From contig OX388352.1 of assembly GCA_947579665.1 (NCBI GenBank), forward strand, positions 72,454,113-72,518,112: a stretch of DNA of 64,000 nt, read 5' to 3'. This stretch comes from Sympetrum striolatum. Taxonomy: Eukaryota; Arthropoda; Insecta; Odonata; Libellulidae. The notes below the pieces were generated by a model, which saw only the letters and a list, made by a program, of their open reading frames with translations, was not told the DNA's origin and did not search any database. Position numbers and translations under genes: made by a program. Every line of letters begins with the position of its first letter. Positions within the stretch are counted from its first letter, which is position 1. Below are positions 20,798 to 32,889 of the stretch, one piece after another.

Positions 20798-23237
20798 CAG
20801 TGGCGCAGCCAGGATTTGCCAATGGGGGGGGTCCAAAGAAACGAATAAATGCCTAACTTACAGGGGCTTGTATATTCATGCTCGTTAATTACTACAAATA
20901 TGTCAATTCCTTCAAAAAATAAATGCATTGGAAACTAGAGGAGTTTAACGCTTGTATGGCCAAATTATTAATCTTTCCAAGATAGAAGTTTACATAACCG
21001 AATTATGGGAAACTTATCATAAGTGTTGTTTGGAATTTTATTTTGGATACATACAGTATCTATTAAAAAGTCATTTTTTTCTATGCTGAAGTTATATAGT
21101 GTTGTAGATGCTTCCCGATTCTTTGAGAGTTCTTTCTTCCAAGAGGTTGCGAAGCGTGAGAAGGAAAAAATTAGTAACGATTATTTGGCAAGCGACATAA
21201 AACGTAATATCCACTCATTAGATCCCCACATTGGCGCACCCATGCTTAATTGAATATCTTTCGTTCTTTGACTATATCATCAGCAGGTTTCTTAGGAGTG
21301 ACTTCATCCTTTGTTTTTAAAATTAACTCCTCTTCTAAGAAACAAAAAATCATTGATATCAGATGGTTTCGCTTTGTTAAAAAACCGTTTACATCAGAAT
21401 TTTCTGGTAGGCTTAGAATTAAGTCTGATTTCGTTATTTATGTATTAGCTAAGTATTCAATTGAATGCGTCACAAACCGAACATTAAAAATTTCGGCTAC
21501 ATTAAAAAATACAGTATAATTTTCATAATATGTAGTTGATATTATAATTGAATTTGCAGAATTAAAGTTACATACCAAGGTGAAAAAAATGAAGTCGTCA
21601 ACATACAATTATTTAGAGTAATTCATAGTTAGGTTGTATAACCAGAGAGAGCTGACGCAAACCCAGTCTTATGCATTGTGTTCAAAGAAAACAAAAATTT
21701 TCCTTGAATTGAAATTTTGAAGGGGCATTGCATGTTCACGTGGTTGACCGAATAAGTCATGAGATTCGTTGGATTTTATTACCAGAGAAAAAATTGGCTT
21801 CACCAAAAAGGAAACTAAAGAATTTAAGCCACAGTTTTAACAGTTAATCAAATAATGAAGACGTCAACTTACAATTATTTAGACTAAGTGATAGGTGGTT
21901 GAACCAGCAGAGAGATGATACAAAACCCAGTCTTACGCACTGAGTGTTCAAAGGAAACAAAAGTTTTCCAGGAATTGAAATTTTGAATGGGCATTGCATA
22001 ACCAGATATGAGATTTGTGGGATTCTATCACAAGAGAAAAAATTGGCCGCATCGAAAAGGAAGTTGAAGAATTTAAGTCACAGTTTAAAAAGTTTCTCAA
22101 ATTTATTTCAAGTCATCAAGTCACAGTTACGATAAATATGTGCTTAACTTACGCACACAATACCTTTCAGCTGACTGATTTGTTTCCAAAATGGTATATT
22201 ATTAATAATATAATCGAAAATTATTTTTTAGTGATATATTGTATTTCTCCAACACTTCTTCAAATATCTGCGGAAATTCGGTTATCGAATTATTTTCGTA
22301 AACATACAGCAAATTAACAAGTAATCATAAAATAAGGATCAGTATATTTTTTCTATCAGCCCGAGTAATGAAGAGTCTACTGTACAGACTTTTAAGCGTC
22401 CAGAATGCTTAATAAAGGAACCATAGGATAATTCAATTGTCGCTAAACTCATCTTGAGATTTGCCCTCCAATAACAGCCCTAAAATAAGACAATCTTAAT
22501 TTACGTATCTATTTATGGTCATTTCACAAAAAATAACATAACCATTAACTTACGTTTTTTCGATAGCGGCCTCGAGCTGTTAGCGGACCGTGAAAAGAAA
22601 TTTCGGATGTCCATCTGTACCTTATGAAATCCAAACTAAACTCTCCTTCGAACTGTTCACTGTGAATTTTTCAAAAACACTACTCATGAGCCTAGCTTTG
22701 CATTCACACCCATAAAACTGTCACATGCAGAAGATCTAACGGAGCGTTTTATCAATCTGTTTGTCTCGTAAACGTAATCTTAATCTCTGTTTTCAGGGTG
22801 TAACTTTCGAATTAGTTCTCGAATGTTCCCTAGTATTTTTGCGAGGAGTTAACGAATCAGCACTTTCGAATTTTTCTCATGGGCATCTTATCTTATGGTG
22901 TGTGTCATCGGTGTCATGTAACTTAAGGATAGGCTTAAGAAGTGCACGCCATGAACATTAAGTGCAAAACACTCGTATCTCATTGATATCGATGTCGGCT
23001 CTAGGCCTGCTCTGCTACCGAAAACATCACCTTAGCTGAAATCCGAGCCATAATATGCGAAGCTTTCGATGAATTTATCAAGCAAACACGTGAATAGCAG
23101 TGCATCTCAGCATTAGACTTGCGTGATGATTGGGGTTTTGTACTCTTCAGCAGAAAAAAAAGCTTAGAGCTAGTCAAAGGACTTGAATCTTGGGGGGGGG
23201 TTTGAACCCCTAAAACCGCCCCCTCGCTGCGCCACTG
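20798..23237. mobile_element. hAT element C with perfect 8-bp target duplication
   Basis: CATCCTAC occurs at 20790-20797 and 23238-23245. The element begins CAGTGGCGCAGCCAGG and ends CCTCGCTGCGCCACTG, near-perfect inverted ends, each next to G- or C-runs. This end type is common in hAT elements. Length is 2440 bp. Frames at 21023-21253, 21250-21519 and 21944-22135 are short and unrecognised. Expressed transposase motifs are not seen, so it is probably non-autonomous or decayed. It sits in the right remainder of the outer hAT insertion. Confidence 0.92.
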
Positions 23238-23245
23238 CATCCTAC

Positions 23246-24400
23246 AGATTTGGAAGCGGTATCGTATTTCAGTCTATGTTTCTTCTTGCTCTTCTTGAGT
23301 TCATACGGTTTGTTTCGTACAGAAAATAAGATTTGCATGTTCATGATGAAATTTTACAATCTATTTCACGTAAAATATTGAGAAGTATAACTTTGCGACC
23401 GAAACGGCGCCTTTCTTGTCGGTTCACCTAGAATATTGTGGTCATAAATATTTCAGCTGAATTCTATCGTGTGACTGTGAAATTTATTAAGAACATTGGC
23501 AAAAATTGCATTCTCTTAAATAATTAGTGCATAATCCTTGTGCTCGCTTACGTCCTACAACTTTCCTCAAATTCTTTTTGTTTTCTGACGGAGGCTATTC
23601 TCAGTCGCTGCTTCGACATCGCGAATTCCGCCCTCGTAAATAAAAATCAATAACTTAAGTCTCACTCAAGATATTGACCAAACATTAATTGTAAATTAAA
23701 ATTTCAACATTTATCTAGATTTATCTTGCGACAAGTTCTTCGTAACGTAAGAAATAAAAAATCTTAGGAGACATTTAAATTGTGCTGCACGACGAACTTT
23801 TTCCGTGGTCTAGTTCTATTTAAACAATTTTTTGTTAAAGTTTGGTTTCTCTTAATTATATAAGATGTAGTTTTTATGCATGTTAAAGATAAAAAGAGCA
23901 AATGAGGAAAAAACCGGAATTTTATGTACGATCGGTAGAGAGTGTTAGCAGTTTTAAAAATGATAACGAGTGAAAAATTCCGGATGAACGCACCTAAATT
24001 TTTAGTTCATATAAAAAACACAATAAACATTGTAAAAAAGCAGAATACTCTTGTATGCAAAGAAAAATTCTTCTTTGATAAGAATATTTGTAATTTATAT
24101 TAATATAATAAAAAAATAATGCTCCTTTAAGCTAAAGAAGTGAATAATAACTCTGGCGTATCCTACGGATAGCCAGCAGGTGGATGAGCCGACTCGAGCC
24201 GGGTCTGTCTTGGTTCATTTTGCGCCACAACGATTCATTTTCACCCGTCGGAAGAACCGAGTACTCAAAACGACTCGACCACCATTTACCTTTCCCCATC
24301 CCTTGTTCCTACGTCATCACGAACCAGCTCTAGGAGCTCCTCATGACCCAGCGCATGAGGCGCCCAGAATACGGGTCGGTACGGTTATAACCGTTGCCGA
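23246..24400. other. Right interior of the outer hAT insertion
   Basis: No gene recognised. The last 250 bases are GC-richer. Subterminal GATTCATTTTCACCCGTC (24231-24248) echoes GATTCATTCAATTTTGAC and TTTTACCCGTTTCGTC near the left end (12083-12117), in the same orientation. Confidence 0.4.
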
Positions 24401-24414
24401 TCTCTAAATTGGGT

Positions 24415-24540
24415 TGAATAGGCTAGGGGGTAAGACAAAGTTGTCCTATGTCACCAACACTTTTATATATATACTTTAAATATATAGCAAAGTAGTAAAG
24501 TATGTAAGGTTTGCATACGATACAGCTATTTAGAGCCACG
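24415..24540 (+). pseudogene. LINE reverse-transcriptase end, copy A
   Basis: It encodes GVRQGCPMSPTL-like residues and, further on, RFAYDTAI, the position of the catalytic FADD box of non-LTR reverse transcriptases. Here the box reads FAYD and is followed by a stop. It is the continuation of the LINE at 9890-11963, which the 12.4-kb insertion separated. Confidence 0.75.
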
Positions 24541-24660
24541 CCATGTCATCACCTATTTGTTGCAACCTGCGTTACTAACTTTACGAAAAATCATATATGA
24601 TCATGATCACTATAGTGACCACGGTTACCCTTTGACCACCATTACCCCAGGCTCCCGTGA

Positions 24661-24888
24661 CTATATTATAAAAATTAAGTTTAACTTTATTAACGAATAA
24701 TCACATATGGATGTACTGAAATTTATTTGGTTAACGATTTTTGTTTTCGTCCACTGAAAATAAGAAGTGGAGTCAGCAAGCAGACCGATCGGTCTCCGGG
24801 CGATCTGATATCTCAGGTCACTTTCTAAAGTGGGTTGAATAAGAGCTAAGATGGCAACAGCGTAGATATAGATTTTAGATTTAGACAT
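24661..24888 (-). CDS. Unassigned short frame with signal-peptide-like N-terminus
   Basis: The minus-strand frame starts MSKSKIYIYAVAILALIQ, a short basic start followed by a hydrophobic run, as in a signal peptide, then SDLRYQIARRPIGLLAD and FQWTKTK. Copy C (59139-59402) keeps the start and most residues, changing RRP to QKL, and reads on further. Conservation may only reflect recent duplication. I do not recognise the family; it could be a piece of the neighbouring retroelement or a repeat-derived frame. Confidence 0.3.
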   Translation of the reverse strand: MSKSKIYIYAVAILALIQPTLESDLRYQIARRPIGLLADSTSYFQWTKTKIVNQINFSTSICDYSLIKLNLIFII

Positions 24889-26185
24889 GTGCCCCGGAGC
24901 AAACCAGTGGCATATGGCAGGGGGTGTAGTAACACCAGCAACCTTACTTAATCTTCCCCATTAGCTTCTCTAATAGACTGTAGAAAGAATGGCCAAAAGT
25001 AACTATCCGTCATTGCGATCTCTTCCTTGTAAGGTTTAGTCAAAACTTCTCTGAGATTGAGTTGGTTTTTACTAGAATTATATCTCATTTACTATATCTA
25101 AAATTTCTGAACCGATAATATTTTCAAGAAGCTTCTGTCGATGATCAGATTTCAGCCGGAGCTATTTCCACCAGAGGGATTTGAGCATAGCCATTCCGTA
25201 GAAACTCTCCTCTGATGACACGAGCTGCTCCACGTTGGACCATCTTTATATCTGACAATGAGATTAAACCTACTTCGTTTGGATCATAACTCGCTCGGCA
25301 CTATTCGAAACTATGTCAATTAAGAGAAAAATAAGCAATATATTTAACTATCGATGGCCATCTCCTCAGCATTCTATTCCTAATCTTTGCAATCCATTCG
25401 CCTTGTTTATTGCATCTCGAATACATTTTCTGAAAGATATACTACTGCTAAGCTTAACTCCAAGGTATTGTATGGTTACATAAAACATATTTTTATAAAA
25501 CAACAAATAAGTTACTTATCCTTAAAGAATGTGGATAATTGTGGATCCTTGAGGAGTTGGAAGTGGATACAGGAATATGTAATATGGACATTGGAGTCGG
25601 GTCCAATGGGTTCACTGAACTCCCGAAGAAAACTCCTGCACTATATTTCAATAGACCTATGTTCTTATCATAACCTTAACACCATTTGAGAGAATTGTTT
25701 CATAGGATTTTTGGAAAATTTTTTTGGCACTTCCTGGGGAATTAGAGAGTTGAAATTCGAGGGATCGCTGGAAGTCCATCATATCCAACGAAAACTACTA
25801 AGACACGTTCGAAGATCATCCAATGTTCGACGCTAAGTCAGGGCAAATATTCTCCCATTTATAATGCATTGCTGCGATTTTTTAGATTTTTTTGAATGCC
25901 TTACCTATGACATGGAAATTTAAAACCCAGCAAATGAATGTAGATCATAAATTCATTTCATGTACACTTCTTAACGTTTCACTGATGATCCTTGGTTCGA
26001 TTCCAAGGCGCCGTTTACATTCCTTTATGCATTGTAAATGAGGATAATGGAATCATATTTTACGATCATCCAAGTATGATATCATAATAAAACATTGGCA
26101 TAGCTCTCTCCGAGCCAACACTGTGAGAAGTTAAAGTAAGATCTGCCAGAACTAATTTGCCGAAAATTGATGGACGTTGTGATAC

Positions 26186-26296
26186 CTTCATGTAATGGTA
26201 AAGCCTAGCCGTTGACGAAATCATCTCTGGAGGAGGAGGAACATAGGGCCCACCACCTTCCCGAACTCTATCCCTCAAAAGAAACATTTTATCCAA
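26186..26296 (-). CDS. Possible first coding exon, MDKMFLLRD... (unknown gene)
   Basis: On the minus strand ATG opens MDKMFLLRDRVREGGG, PYVPPPPEMI, then ARLYHYMK, and the reading meets a donor-like ATGAAG|GTATCA. The copy at 61213-61323 is nearly identical over this exon; differences are commoner just downstream of the proposed donor. That pattern fits a short N-terminal exon of a host gene, with the rest outside the window or lost. The protein is not recognised, and a chance frame in a recent duplicate cannot be excluded. Confidence 0.35.
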
Positions 26297-27479
26297 ACTC
26301 TAACGTTTAACGCTTCCTGACTTCAGTTTACACGTTGAACTTCAGTTTTTTCCTTTTTTTGCCTGCGCCAAATACTGTCACTGGGCGAAATAATCTTGGC
26401 ACTAGGCGGCATGCGTGTCGCCTACTTTGTAGGGGAAGGTCGGGTAAGATGACGAATTCGCTATTTTCTCCACCATGCCACAGGTAGAAGAAATTGCCCC
26501 GGCCCGGGGCCGGCTGTATGGGCAGGTAGAGATGGGATCCTCGAAAAAAATGAAACGTTTTAAACGTTTAAAACGTTTGAAAAAAACGTTTTTTTCATTC
26601 GTCATGAAAAAAACGTGAAAAAAACGTTTTTTTCGTCAAATTTTAGATGGCGTTCTTCGTGGTTAATCTGATAGATTTACTATCCTGATTAGTAAATTTT
26701 GCAGTTGACCTGACCTAATAGCTTGTAAAGAATGTATTTCTCTAGTTTTTAAAACGATTTTATAAAAAACACAAGTGTTTATATGTTTGCAAGACTGATA
26801 CATTGTATAAAATCAACATTTTCAGGCGTAACTTTGTGGAAGTTTGGCTTCATGATAAAATTCAAATGAGTTAATAGCTTTGTAAAAGCAATCTATGATA
26901 AAGTGTAGAAAATTTTGAAAATTGGCTCCATGTGGTTCACTAGTGACCGCTAAGGTTCATGTTGCCGAACAGAAAATAGTGCTCATAATTTTTTCTTGAC
27001 ACCATGTATTCACGTGTTGGAATTAATCAAATACAGTGTTCCGCTTCAAGCTCTGAGTGGAAGACGTATCATTGCGTGGATTATTTGAGCGTGTGTATCA
27101 TCGTTCGAACTTAGTTTTCAGATGTTCAAAAGAGCAAAAAAATTTTTATCACTTAAAAAACCCTGCAGTAACTCGATTCTGATCCACAGCTATTGCTCGG
27201 GAATCATTTATTACTAACAAAAGTGTGCTGCAACAGATAGCGATTGATGCGAATCCTAAGAATCCACCCCTGAGGCTTCGTCACGACACAAAAAACGTGT
27301 TCTGTCCGAAAATTATCTTTTGGATTTTTTAAAATAATCTGCAAGAGGTTCTGAAATCATTTAAAGCCTTCATAATCGACATGGCAAATGATTAGCCACA
27401 GCTTAGCAAAGTCTTCTGCATTTTTCTAGATCCCTTTGAAAGAGTAAAACATTTTTGTATGATCACAACTGAAATTACT

Positions 27480-28128
27480 GATGGTCGCAGTTGTAAAAAA
27501 ATTAATTTAATTAAAAAGAGAAGAGATTTGGCCGTGACAAAGGCCCCTTTGCCAGCTAATTTTTTTACCCTTCAAGAAAGGTTCGAGCTTGGAACCATCA
27601 AAAATTTCTGATGTTGTTAAATTTGTTGATTTTCTCGCAAAATCAGATCCCACCTTCAGTGAAGAGAATATAGCTGAAATTCATTCCGAGATGGCAAACA
27701 ACGTGGCTGACGATGTTAAGTGGAAGACACCATACGTCATTTCAGTATCTAAAAAACTTTCGCCTCTAATTTTTTGGAAGGGAATATGCTCCAAAACAAA
27801 AGTCTATTCAGTTGCCGTAAAGATTTTTCACTTCCACCCACATCCTCGGCGACGGAAAGAAGTTTTAGCAAGCACGGAAATATTCACAACCTAAGAAGAA
27901 ACCGCAGGACTATTGAAAGAGCTTTGAAACCTATTTTAATCAAGCACAACTTGAAATTACTGGAAACCGATAGGGCTAAAATTTCAAGCGATAATCACTC
28001 GATAACTGGATGGAGAGGAAGTTGTTACTCCTGCGGGTGTAGATGAGAACAATTCTTCACTCATTTCCAACGAGGAATCAGATCTAGATGGCGTTGTGGA
28101 GGAATTTGAAGACACAGTTACAGACTAA
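27480..28128 (+). pseudogene. hAT transposase, C-terminal remnant
   Basis: The stretch has three frames in succession, so at least two frameshifts. The middle part contains PPTSSATERSFSKHG and NRRTIERALKPILIKHN, the conserved dimerisation segment of hAT transposases (usual form: S-A-x-E-R-x-F-S). Upstream in another frame are SEMANNVADDVKWK and a KLSPLIFWKG segment; downstream is an acidic tail (SNEESDLDGVVEEF) ending in TAA at 28126. The start of the gene and the catalytic DDE residues were not located with confidence. It is enclosed by the ends at 26527 and 29137 and in their orientation. Confidence 0.8.
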
Positions 28129-29090
28129 TCCAATCCAAAACATATGGCCACTTTGGTTCTTTTGCTTTTGTATCGAGTTTTATGCATCTTTAGAGTTGGC
28201 CCTACAAACTATAATTTATTTGCAACTAATACAGACTATAATTTAATTACAAATAATATAATTATGACTGTAATAAATACCATGAAAGATGATATAGTCC
28301 ATGATTAAAAAAATATGTAAAAATATATCCTTCTTATTTATAATTATCTACGAACTTTTTCACTCATTTATTTCAAGCATTCTAAGATACGAAACGGAAT
28401 TGTTAAAACAAAACATGTGTCATCACAATTAGATTGGAATATCAAACAAAAATTTTGCTGCTGTTTGTTTTTAATTTTACGGTTTTTAAGCCAAAATTAA
28501 TCCCCTATACTATTAGATAAAAAAAACCACTATCGATATACTGAAAAGATATAAAAATTTTTCGAAGATGTTTCTGCTATTCGAGGTAAGTCGTATTAGT
28601 AATATAAATAATTTATTTATTATTTATATTAACTCCGCCCTTACCGTGCGAAAACTGGAGGATTCCTCAGCATTTATATCCAATTGAATATTTTCCTTTA
28701 AAATTCATAACCTGTTAAAGGTGGCTGAAATAATTTCATATCTAATACTAATTATTATACTTATCATAACTATTATATGCTTAATCCATTTGGTTCCTTT
28801 ATTGGCTCTTTAATATGACAAGTAAGAACGATTTACGTATTTGAGATCATCGAGTATTCAAATGTGATTTTCAGCTCATCATTGTGCATAATTTTGTAAT
28901 AAACTTACGTCATAAATTTAAATTTTTTGTTGAATAACTATTACTTGGAACATATAATGAATCAGTTTATATTGTCAATGAAAAGTATACACATAAATGT
29001 CTAATTTCAATCCTAATATGGGAATAAAATGTAAAAAACGTTTTTTTTAGAAATAAAAACGTTTTTTATGAAAAAAACGTTTTTTATTCA
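28129..29090. other. 3' non-coding part of the hAT element
   Basis: Very AT-rich, no gene seen. Confidence 0.5.
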
Positions 29091-29839
29091 ACGTTTTAAA
29101 ACGTTCGCATGAAAAAAACGTTTTTTTCCCATCACTATGGGCAGGCGAATAAGGCGGTCGCCTGTGGCCGCCAAATTTATGGGGTCGCCAAAATATTACA
29201 TTACAAGATTATTGTTATTAATTGACTCTCAAATAACACACAAAAACATTAGATAGAAAGAATCATAATAATTTAGTTTATGATGTATATGATGTAAATT
29301 ATGTTTATATGTAAAAGAGCCTGTTGCCATATTTTTTTTAGGTTTACACCATTATTGAATTTGCAATATTACAAACGGAAGGGCCGCCAAATGCGTTTTG
29401 TTGGGGCCGCCGTTTGTCTACAGCCGGCCCTGCTCCGACCCTTAAGGTACCCCTGGCGTCTACCAAAACACCTATTTTGAGAAATTGCAAGCCAGGTTTC
29501 CCTGTGAGAAGTACTCGACCAATATTTGATTAGTGAGCTTGTTGATACAATTTTTAGACCAGAATACTTAAGGAATTACAATTGTACAGTAACTTATTTT
29601 AACTCTTTCGTAAAATATTCTTAAAGTGCAATTCAAAACCTAAACAATCATAGCAAATGTACGTTGTTTACGATGATGTAGGAACTGGTAGATAATTGTT
29701 AAACAAAAATGGCAAGGTGGGGTAAGATGACGAGGATTTCACAACTTCGTCAAAAGCTTACCTGACTAGCTTTTTGACTGCCTACGAACCATAATAGCTT
29801 TAAATGCATATTTAATAACGGTAATACTTTCAAATTTAC

Positions 29840-30279
29840 GTGACTCCTGTAATAGAAGCCACCGCAAAGAAGAAGCAAGAATTAGAATTTCTAGAACGAA
29901 AACGACAGGAAAGATTAAGAAGGAAAGCTGTACCTGTGGCGAGAAAAGCCATCTCCTCTAAAGTAGCAAGTAGACCTAAAAAAGGAAAAACTACGAAAAA
30001 TGCAAGGAAAAATAAACCCATCGACTTTGATTATTGTACTCTGACGAGTCGTCACTGCGAGAGGTTCCTTATGTTCTAACCGCCGGCGACGTTGACAGGA
30101 ATAGTTTAGTGGAAGATGACAGCAGGGACTGCATTATATATGGGGAGCAGGGAAAAGACGAACTGTGGTATCAGTTCTATAAGGGCCAATCTTGGGTCCA
30201 CACTGAAAGCAACGGCTTAGATGATTATCAAACCAAACACAGACCCTGGAAGTGCTATTTTGTTCATGAATTTTCATAA
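29840..30279 (+). pseudogene. pogo-type transposase C-terminus (basic and finger-like region)
   Basis: The first frame is a Lys/Arg-rich helix-like stretch (KKKQELEFLERKRQERLRRK, then SRPKKGKTTKNARKNK). After a frameshift near 30035-30060 the second frame continues with VYSDESSL-like acidic residues and CIIYGEQGKDELWYQFYKG, then SWVHTES. This order (charged helix, acidic linker, then C-x-x-C...W...WxH) matches the C-terminal PHD-like finger found after the DDE domain in some pogo-type transposases of insects. Several cysteines are lost here. It lies in the host element 26432-33388 and stops just before the nested Tigger-like element. Confidence 0.6.
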
Positions 30280-31365
30280 AGATTTTGTTGAATTTTATAC
30301 CCAATGTTTAACTTTTCGGCGCATTAAATCCCGTGTTTTAGCTTAACTTTTTCATACATAAGTTTATTTTTGACAAGTGAAATTCTTTCTCTGCCTTATT
30401 TAAATAAAATGTTATCCATTTAATAAAAATGTTATCGCTTAAAAATTACATTTTCAAATCTATTACAGTGAAACCTGCCTTAAGCGGAACCTGAGTAAAA
30501 CGGAAACCTGTCTTATCCGGAAAAAAATTTTGGTCCCGACGGTCGTAATAGGGTTTTACATGCATTGTTACCCTGTTTTGAACAGAAACTGTTAAACGCG
30601 GAAACGGAATCTATTTCCGGCCACGTGAACCTGGGCTAAGCGGAAGTGCAAAAAGCAATTCCAATTTCGATGTAAATCACTTGAGGTGACTATGAAGATG
30701 CAAAGCTTTCTCATGGGAGATGTTATCCAAAATCAATAGCGTCCTGTCGTAAAAATCATTCCAAGGGCTTCGTAGTGGACAAGGGTTCCTTTGTCCCTAT
30801 GTTAATGAAAGTCGATACACCAACACACAAATGCAAATAGGATTCTTGGCCACTCCTTTTGCAGACCGAGGCATTCCTTATCCATCTCAATTTGCAGATG
30901 AATGGTTCTTTATAAACATAGCAAAACAAAGGAATCATTTTTAGCAAATACGTAGGTGGGCATTTAAATTTTGCCTCTTATATTAGTGAGGATGAAATCT
31001 CGGGCAGTTTACGGCGGAAAGGGATAAACATTATTGTTTAGCCTTGCTCGTCTCTGAAGAAGACGGAATCATTTTCCTACGTGCTGCTGAGAGGGTAAGA
31101 CCACACCAGAGTACCTTGGGGAACTGCTGATTGATTTCTGCAATGCCACGCAACGTATTAACGCTGAAAAATAAACTGGAATTGATCTAGTGCTTTGAAC
31201 GAACAGCTTTCCGTAAAGCAGGTAGAAGTGAGGTGTAAGTGACGTATGATTATGAAGCAATAATATTTTAAATTTTTTTATCAATTCATCACATAGAGCG
31301 AAACACCAATTTACAGTAAGGTAATAACAGTAACAATAGACGAACACATATGACTTACAAGAAAA

Positions 31366-31443
31366 ATCAGGATTGCCGGGATTCGAACCCGGGACCTTGT
31401 CGTTGGAGCGTTAACATGTAGGCATGCTAACCGCGGCCGGTCC
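31366..31443 (-). repeat. tRNA-like sequence inside the Tigger-like element
   Basis: On the minus strand it reads through GGCCGCGGTTAGCATG to a perfect B box (GGGTTCGAATCCC) and ends near CAATCCTGA. The T-arm is intact, but the acceptor ends do not pair and no anticodon arm is convincing. It is more likely a tRNA-derived SINE head or fragment, different from the family at 4588, than a tRNA gene. Confidence 0.6.
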
Positions 31444-31894
31444 AAGAACGAAGACAAAATTAAGAAAGAGTTTGAAAGGGGTTAGTTTTAAGAAATGTAT
31501 TTCTTCATATCCAAAACAACAATAGTTAGCAAATCAACACACCATAAAATAATTGTCGTTTCTGTCTATTAATCTAGGCCTAAATTTACATTTAAAGTGG
31601 AAAATTCCTCTCTGCGAATATGAAGAGATAAAAAAATTTGTTTGGGACTGGTTTGTGCGAGCATGATCGAGAAATATTCCTTTATCAGGTCCAATGGTGC
31701 AAGAAAAGGTATAGGAGTTTGTAGTTTCTTTAGGAAAACTTGATTTTAAGGCCGCGAATGGTTGGCTGGAGAGCTTCAGAGCAAGGCACAATGTTATATG
31801 GAACATATGTGTCGGCAATTCGAACGACGTGGTTGTGGAAACTGTAGAGGACTGGAGAAGCAATGTTCAAGAATAAATTAAGACTATTAACCAT

Positions 31895-32889
31895 GTGATA
31901 TCTACAACGAGGACGAAACTGGAATGTTTTATAGGGCATTGGTGTCTAAAACATTTTGTGTTAAAGGAGAAATCTGCTAGGGTTTATCCTTTTCCAAGTT
32001 CTGTTTCTTGAAATTAGTGCATAAATGGTAACAATTTTCTTACATATATGCTTATTCTTTAGAAAGGAATCACTCAAAGGAGCGTTTCACCATTTTTATT
32101 TGTGGCAATATGGCTAGGAAGCTCCTAAAGCATCCTGTCATCCGGAAATCAGCTCGATCATGATGCTTCAAAAACGTTGCCATTGGGAAGCTACCGATCA
32201 CATAGAGAAATAATAAAAAAGCATGGAACACGGCTTCAATCATGGAAGAGTGGCTGAAAACTTTCAATGCCGGAATGAAGAGGAGTCATTGAAAGTTATA
32301 CTATTCCTCGATAACGCAACCTGCCACCCTAAAATTCGCCTTTCCAATGTGGAGCTAGCCTGGTTTCCAGCAAACACAACAAGCATCACTCAGCCAATAG
32401 ATGAGGGAGTAATTTGATCGCTGAAGGCACAATATAGAAATTACATGATGCGATCGTTAGTGGCTGCTGCGGATACTGCGAATACAGTGTCGGAGGTGAT
32501 AAAAAAATATCAGCGCTGGATGCCATAAATTGGATTAATTTGGAAGTGAAAGAGAATAAAACATCAGCTATTAAACAATGTTTTGCTAAAGCGGGATTTC
32601 TGTCAGCACTGGTCCCCGAGACCGATAAAGAAAACCAATTCTATCCAATCATATCACCGTTCTTCTGAAGAGCGATGAAGATGACTCCATGACAGATACT
32701 ATAATGGAAACAAAAAATACAGCCTGTGAATCCGACGAAGAAGTAAATATAACTGTAATATCTGAGAAAAAAAAGTCCTACAAAGAAATGTTGGTTTCTT
32801 TAAAAGAATTAGCTGAATGTAGTCTTAACCAAAGTAACGCCGATTTATTTAATATCTTAAATGAGGCTATCGGAAGCGTAGAAAATTGA
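31895..32889 (+). pseudogene. Tigger-like (pogo, DD30D) transposase remnant
   Basis: DDE-domain landmarks are clear. The first acidic site lies in IYNEDETGMFYRAL (Asp codon 31912), the second in ILFLDNATCHPK (Asp codon 32310) and the third in TSITQPIDEGVI (Asp codon 32400). The last two are 30 residues apart, as in pogo-type DD30D enzymes. The frame is broken by an internal TGA right after GVI (an Arg codon in relatives, followed by SLKAQYRNYMMRSL), by a frameshift near 32515, and by changes between 31960 and 32230. The C-terminus (MTDTIMETKNTACES... to GSVEN) ends at 32889. The N-terminal CENPB-like DNA-binding part, expected before 31895, was not identified. Confidence 0.88.

Larger units (their letters stand above)
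11972..24406. mobile_element. 12.4-kb insertion with hAT-type ends, loaded with nested elements
   Basis: Copy C runs uninterrupted across this point (GATTGGGC at 58921-58928). In A the left junction is GATATGGC then TAGGGATC, and the right is GATCTCTA then AATTGGGT. Each flanking octamer differs from the C target at two bases, which fits an old 8-bp duplication. The inverted ends TAGGGATC/TAGAGATC fit the hAT pattern. With the two nested elements removed, about 2.8 kb of the host element remains, a usual hAT size. I do not recognise a transposase in that remainder. Confidence 0.75.
24407..26303. repeat. Segmental duplication, copy A (right part)
   Basis: Collinear with copy C from 58921 to 61330, ending at the TAA where copy C has a Harbinger insertion. 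C has about 500 extra bases around 60200-60715, including a hAT MITE. The left end is the 3' end of the split LINE. Confidence 0.9.
26527..29137 (+). mobile_element. hAT element with perfect 8-bp target duplication
   Basis: TGGGCAGG is present at 26519-26526 and 29138-29145. Ends are TAGAGATGGGA and, reverse-complemented, TAGTGATGGGA, a classic hAT pattern. Both subterminal regions are packed with AAACGTTT and AAAAAACGTTTTTTT motifs in both orientations, possibly transposase binding sites. The element is 2611 bp and carries a hAT transposase remnant. Confidence 0.93.
26505..29432. mobile_element. hAT MITE split by a later hAT insertion
   Basis: The left end CGGGGCCGGCTGTA and the reverse complement of the right end (CAGGGCCGGCTGTAG) are inverted repeats. 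Flanking octamers CCCCGGCC (26497-26504) and CTCCGACC (29433-29440) match at six of eight positions. Next to the ends are GGCGGTCGCCTG and GGGCCGCCA blocks typical of this common hAT MITE type. Without the nested element it is about 310 bp. Confidence 0.8.

Noticed and set aside
29836..30021. Hydrophobic minus-strand frame resembling a membrane protein
   Set aside because: Antisense shadow of the Lys/Arg-rich pogo C-terminal region.
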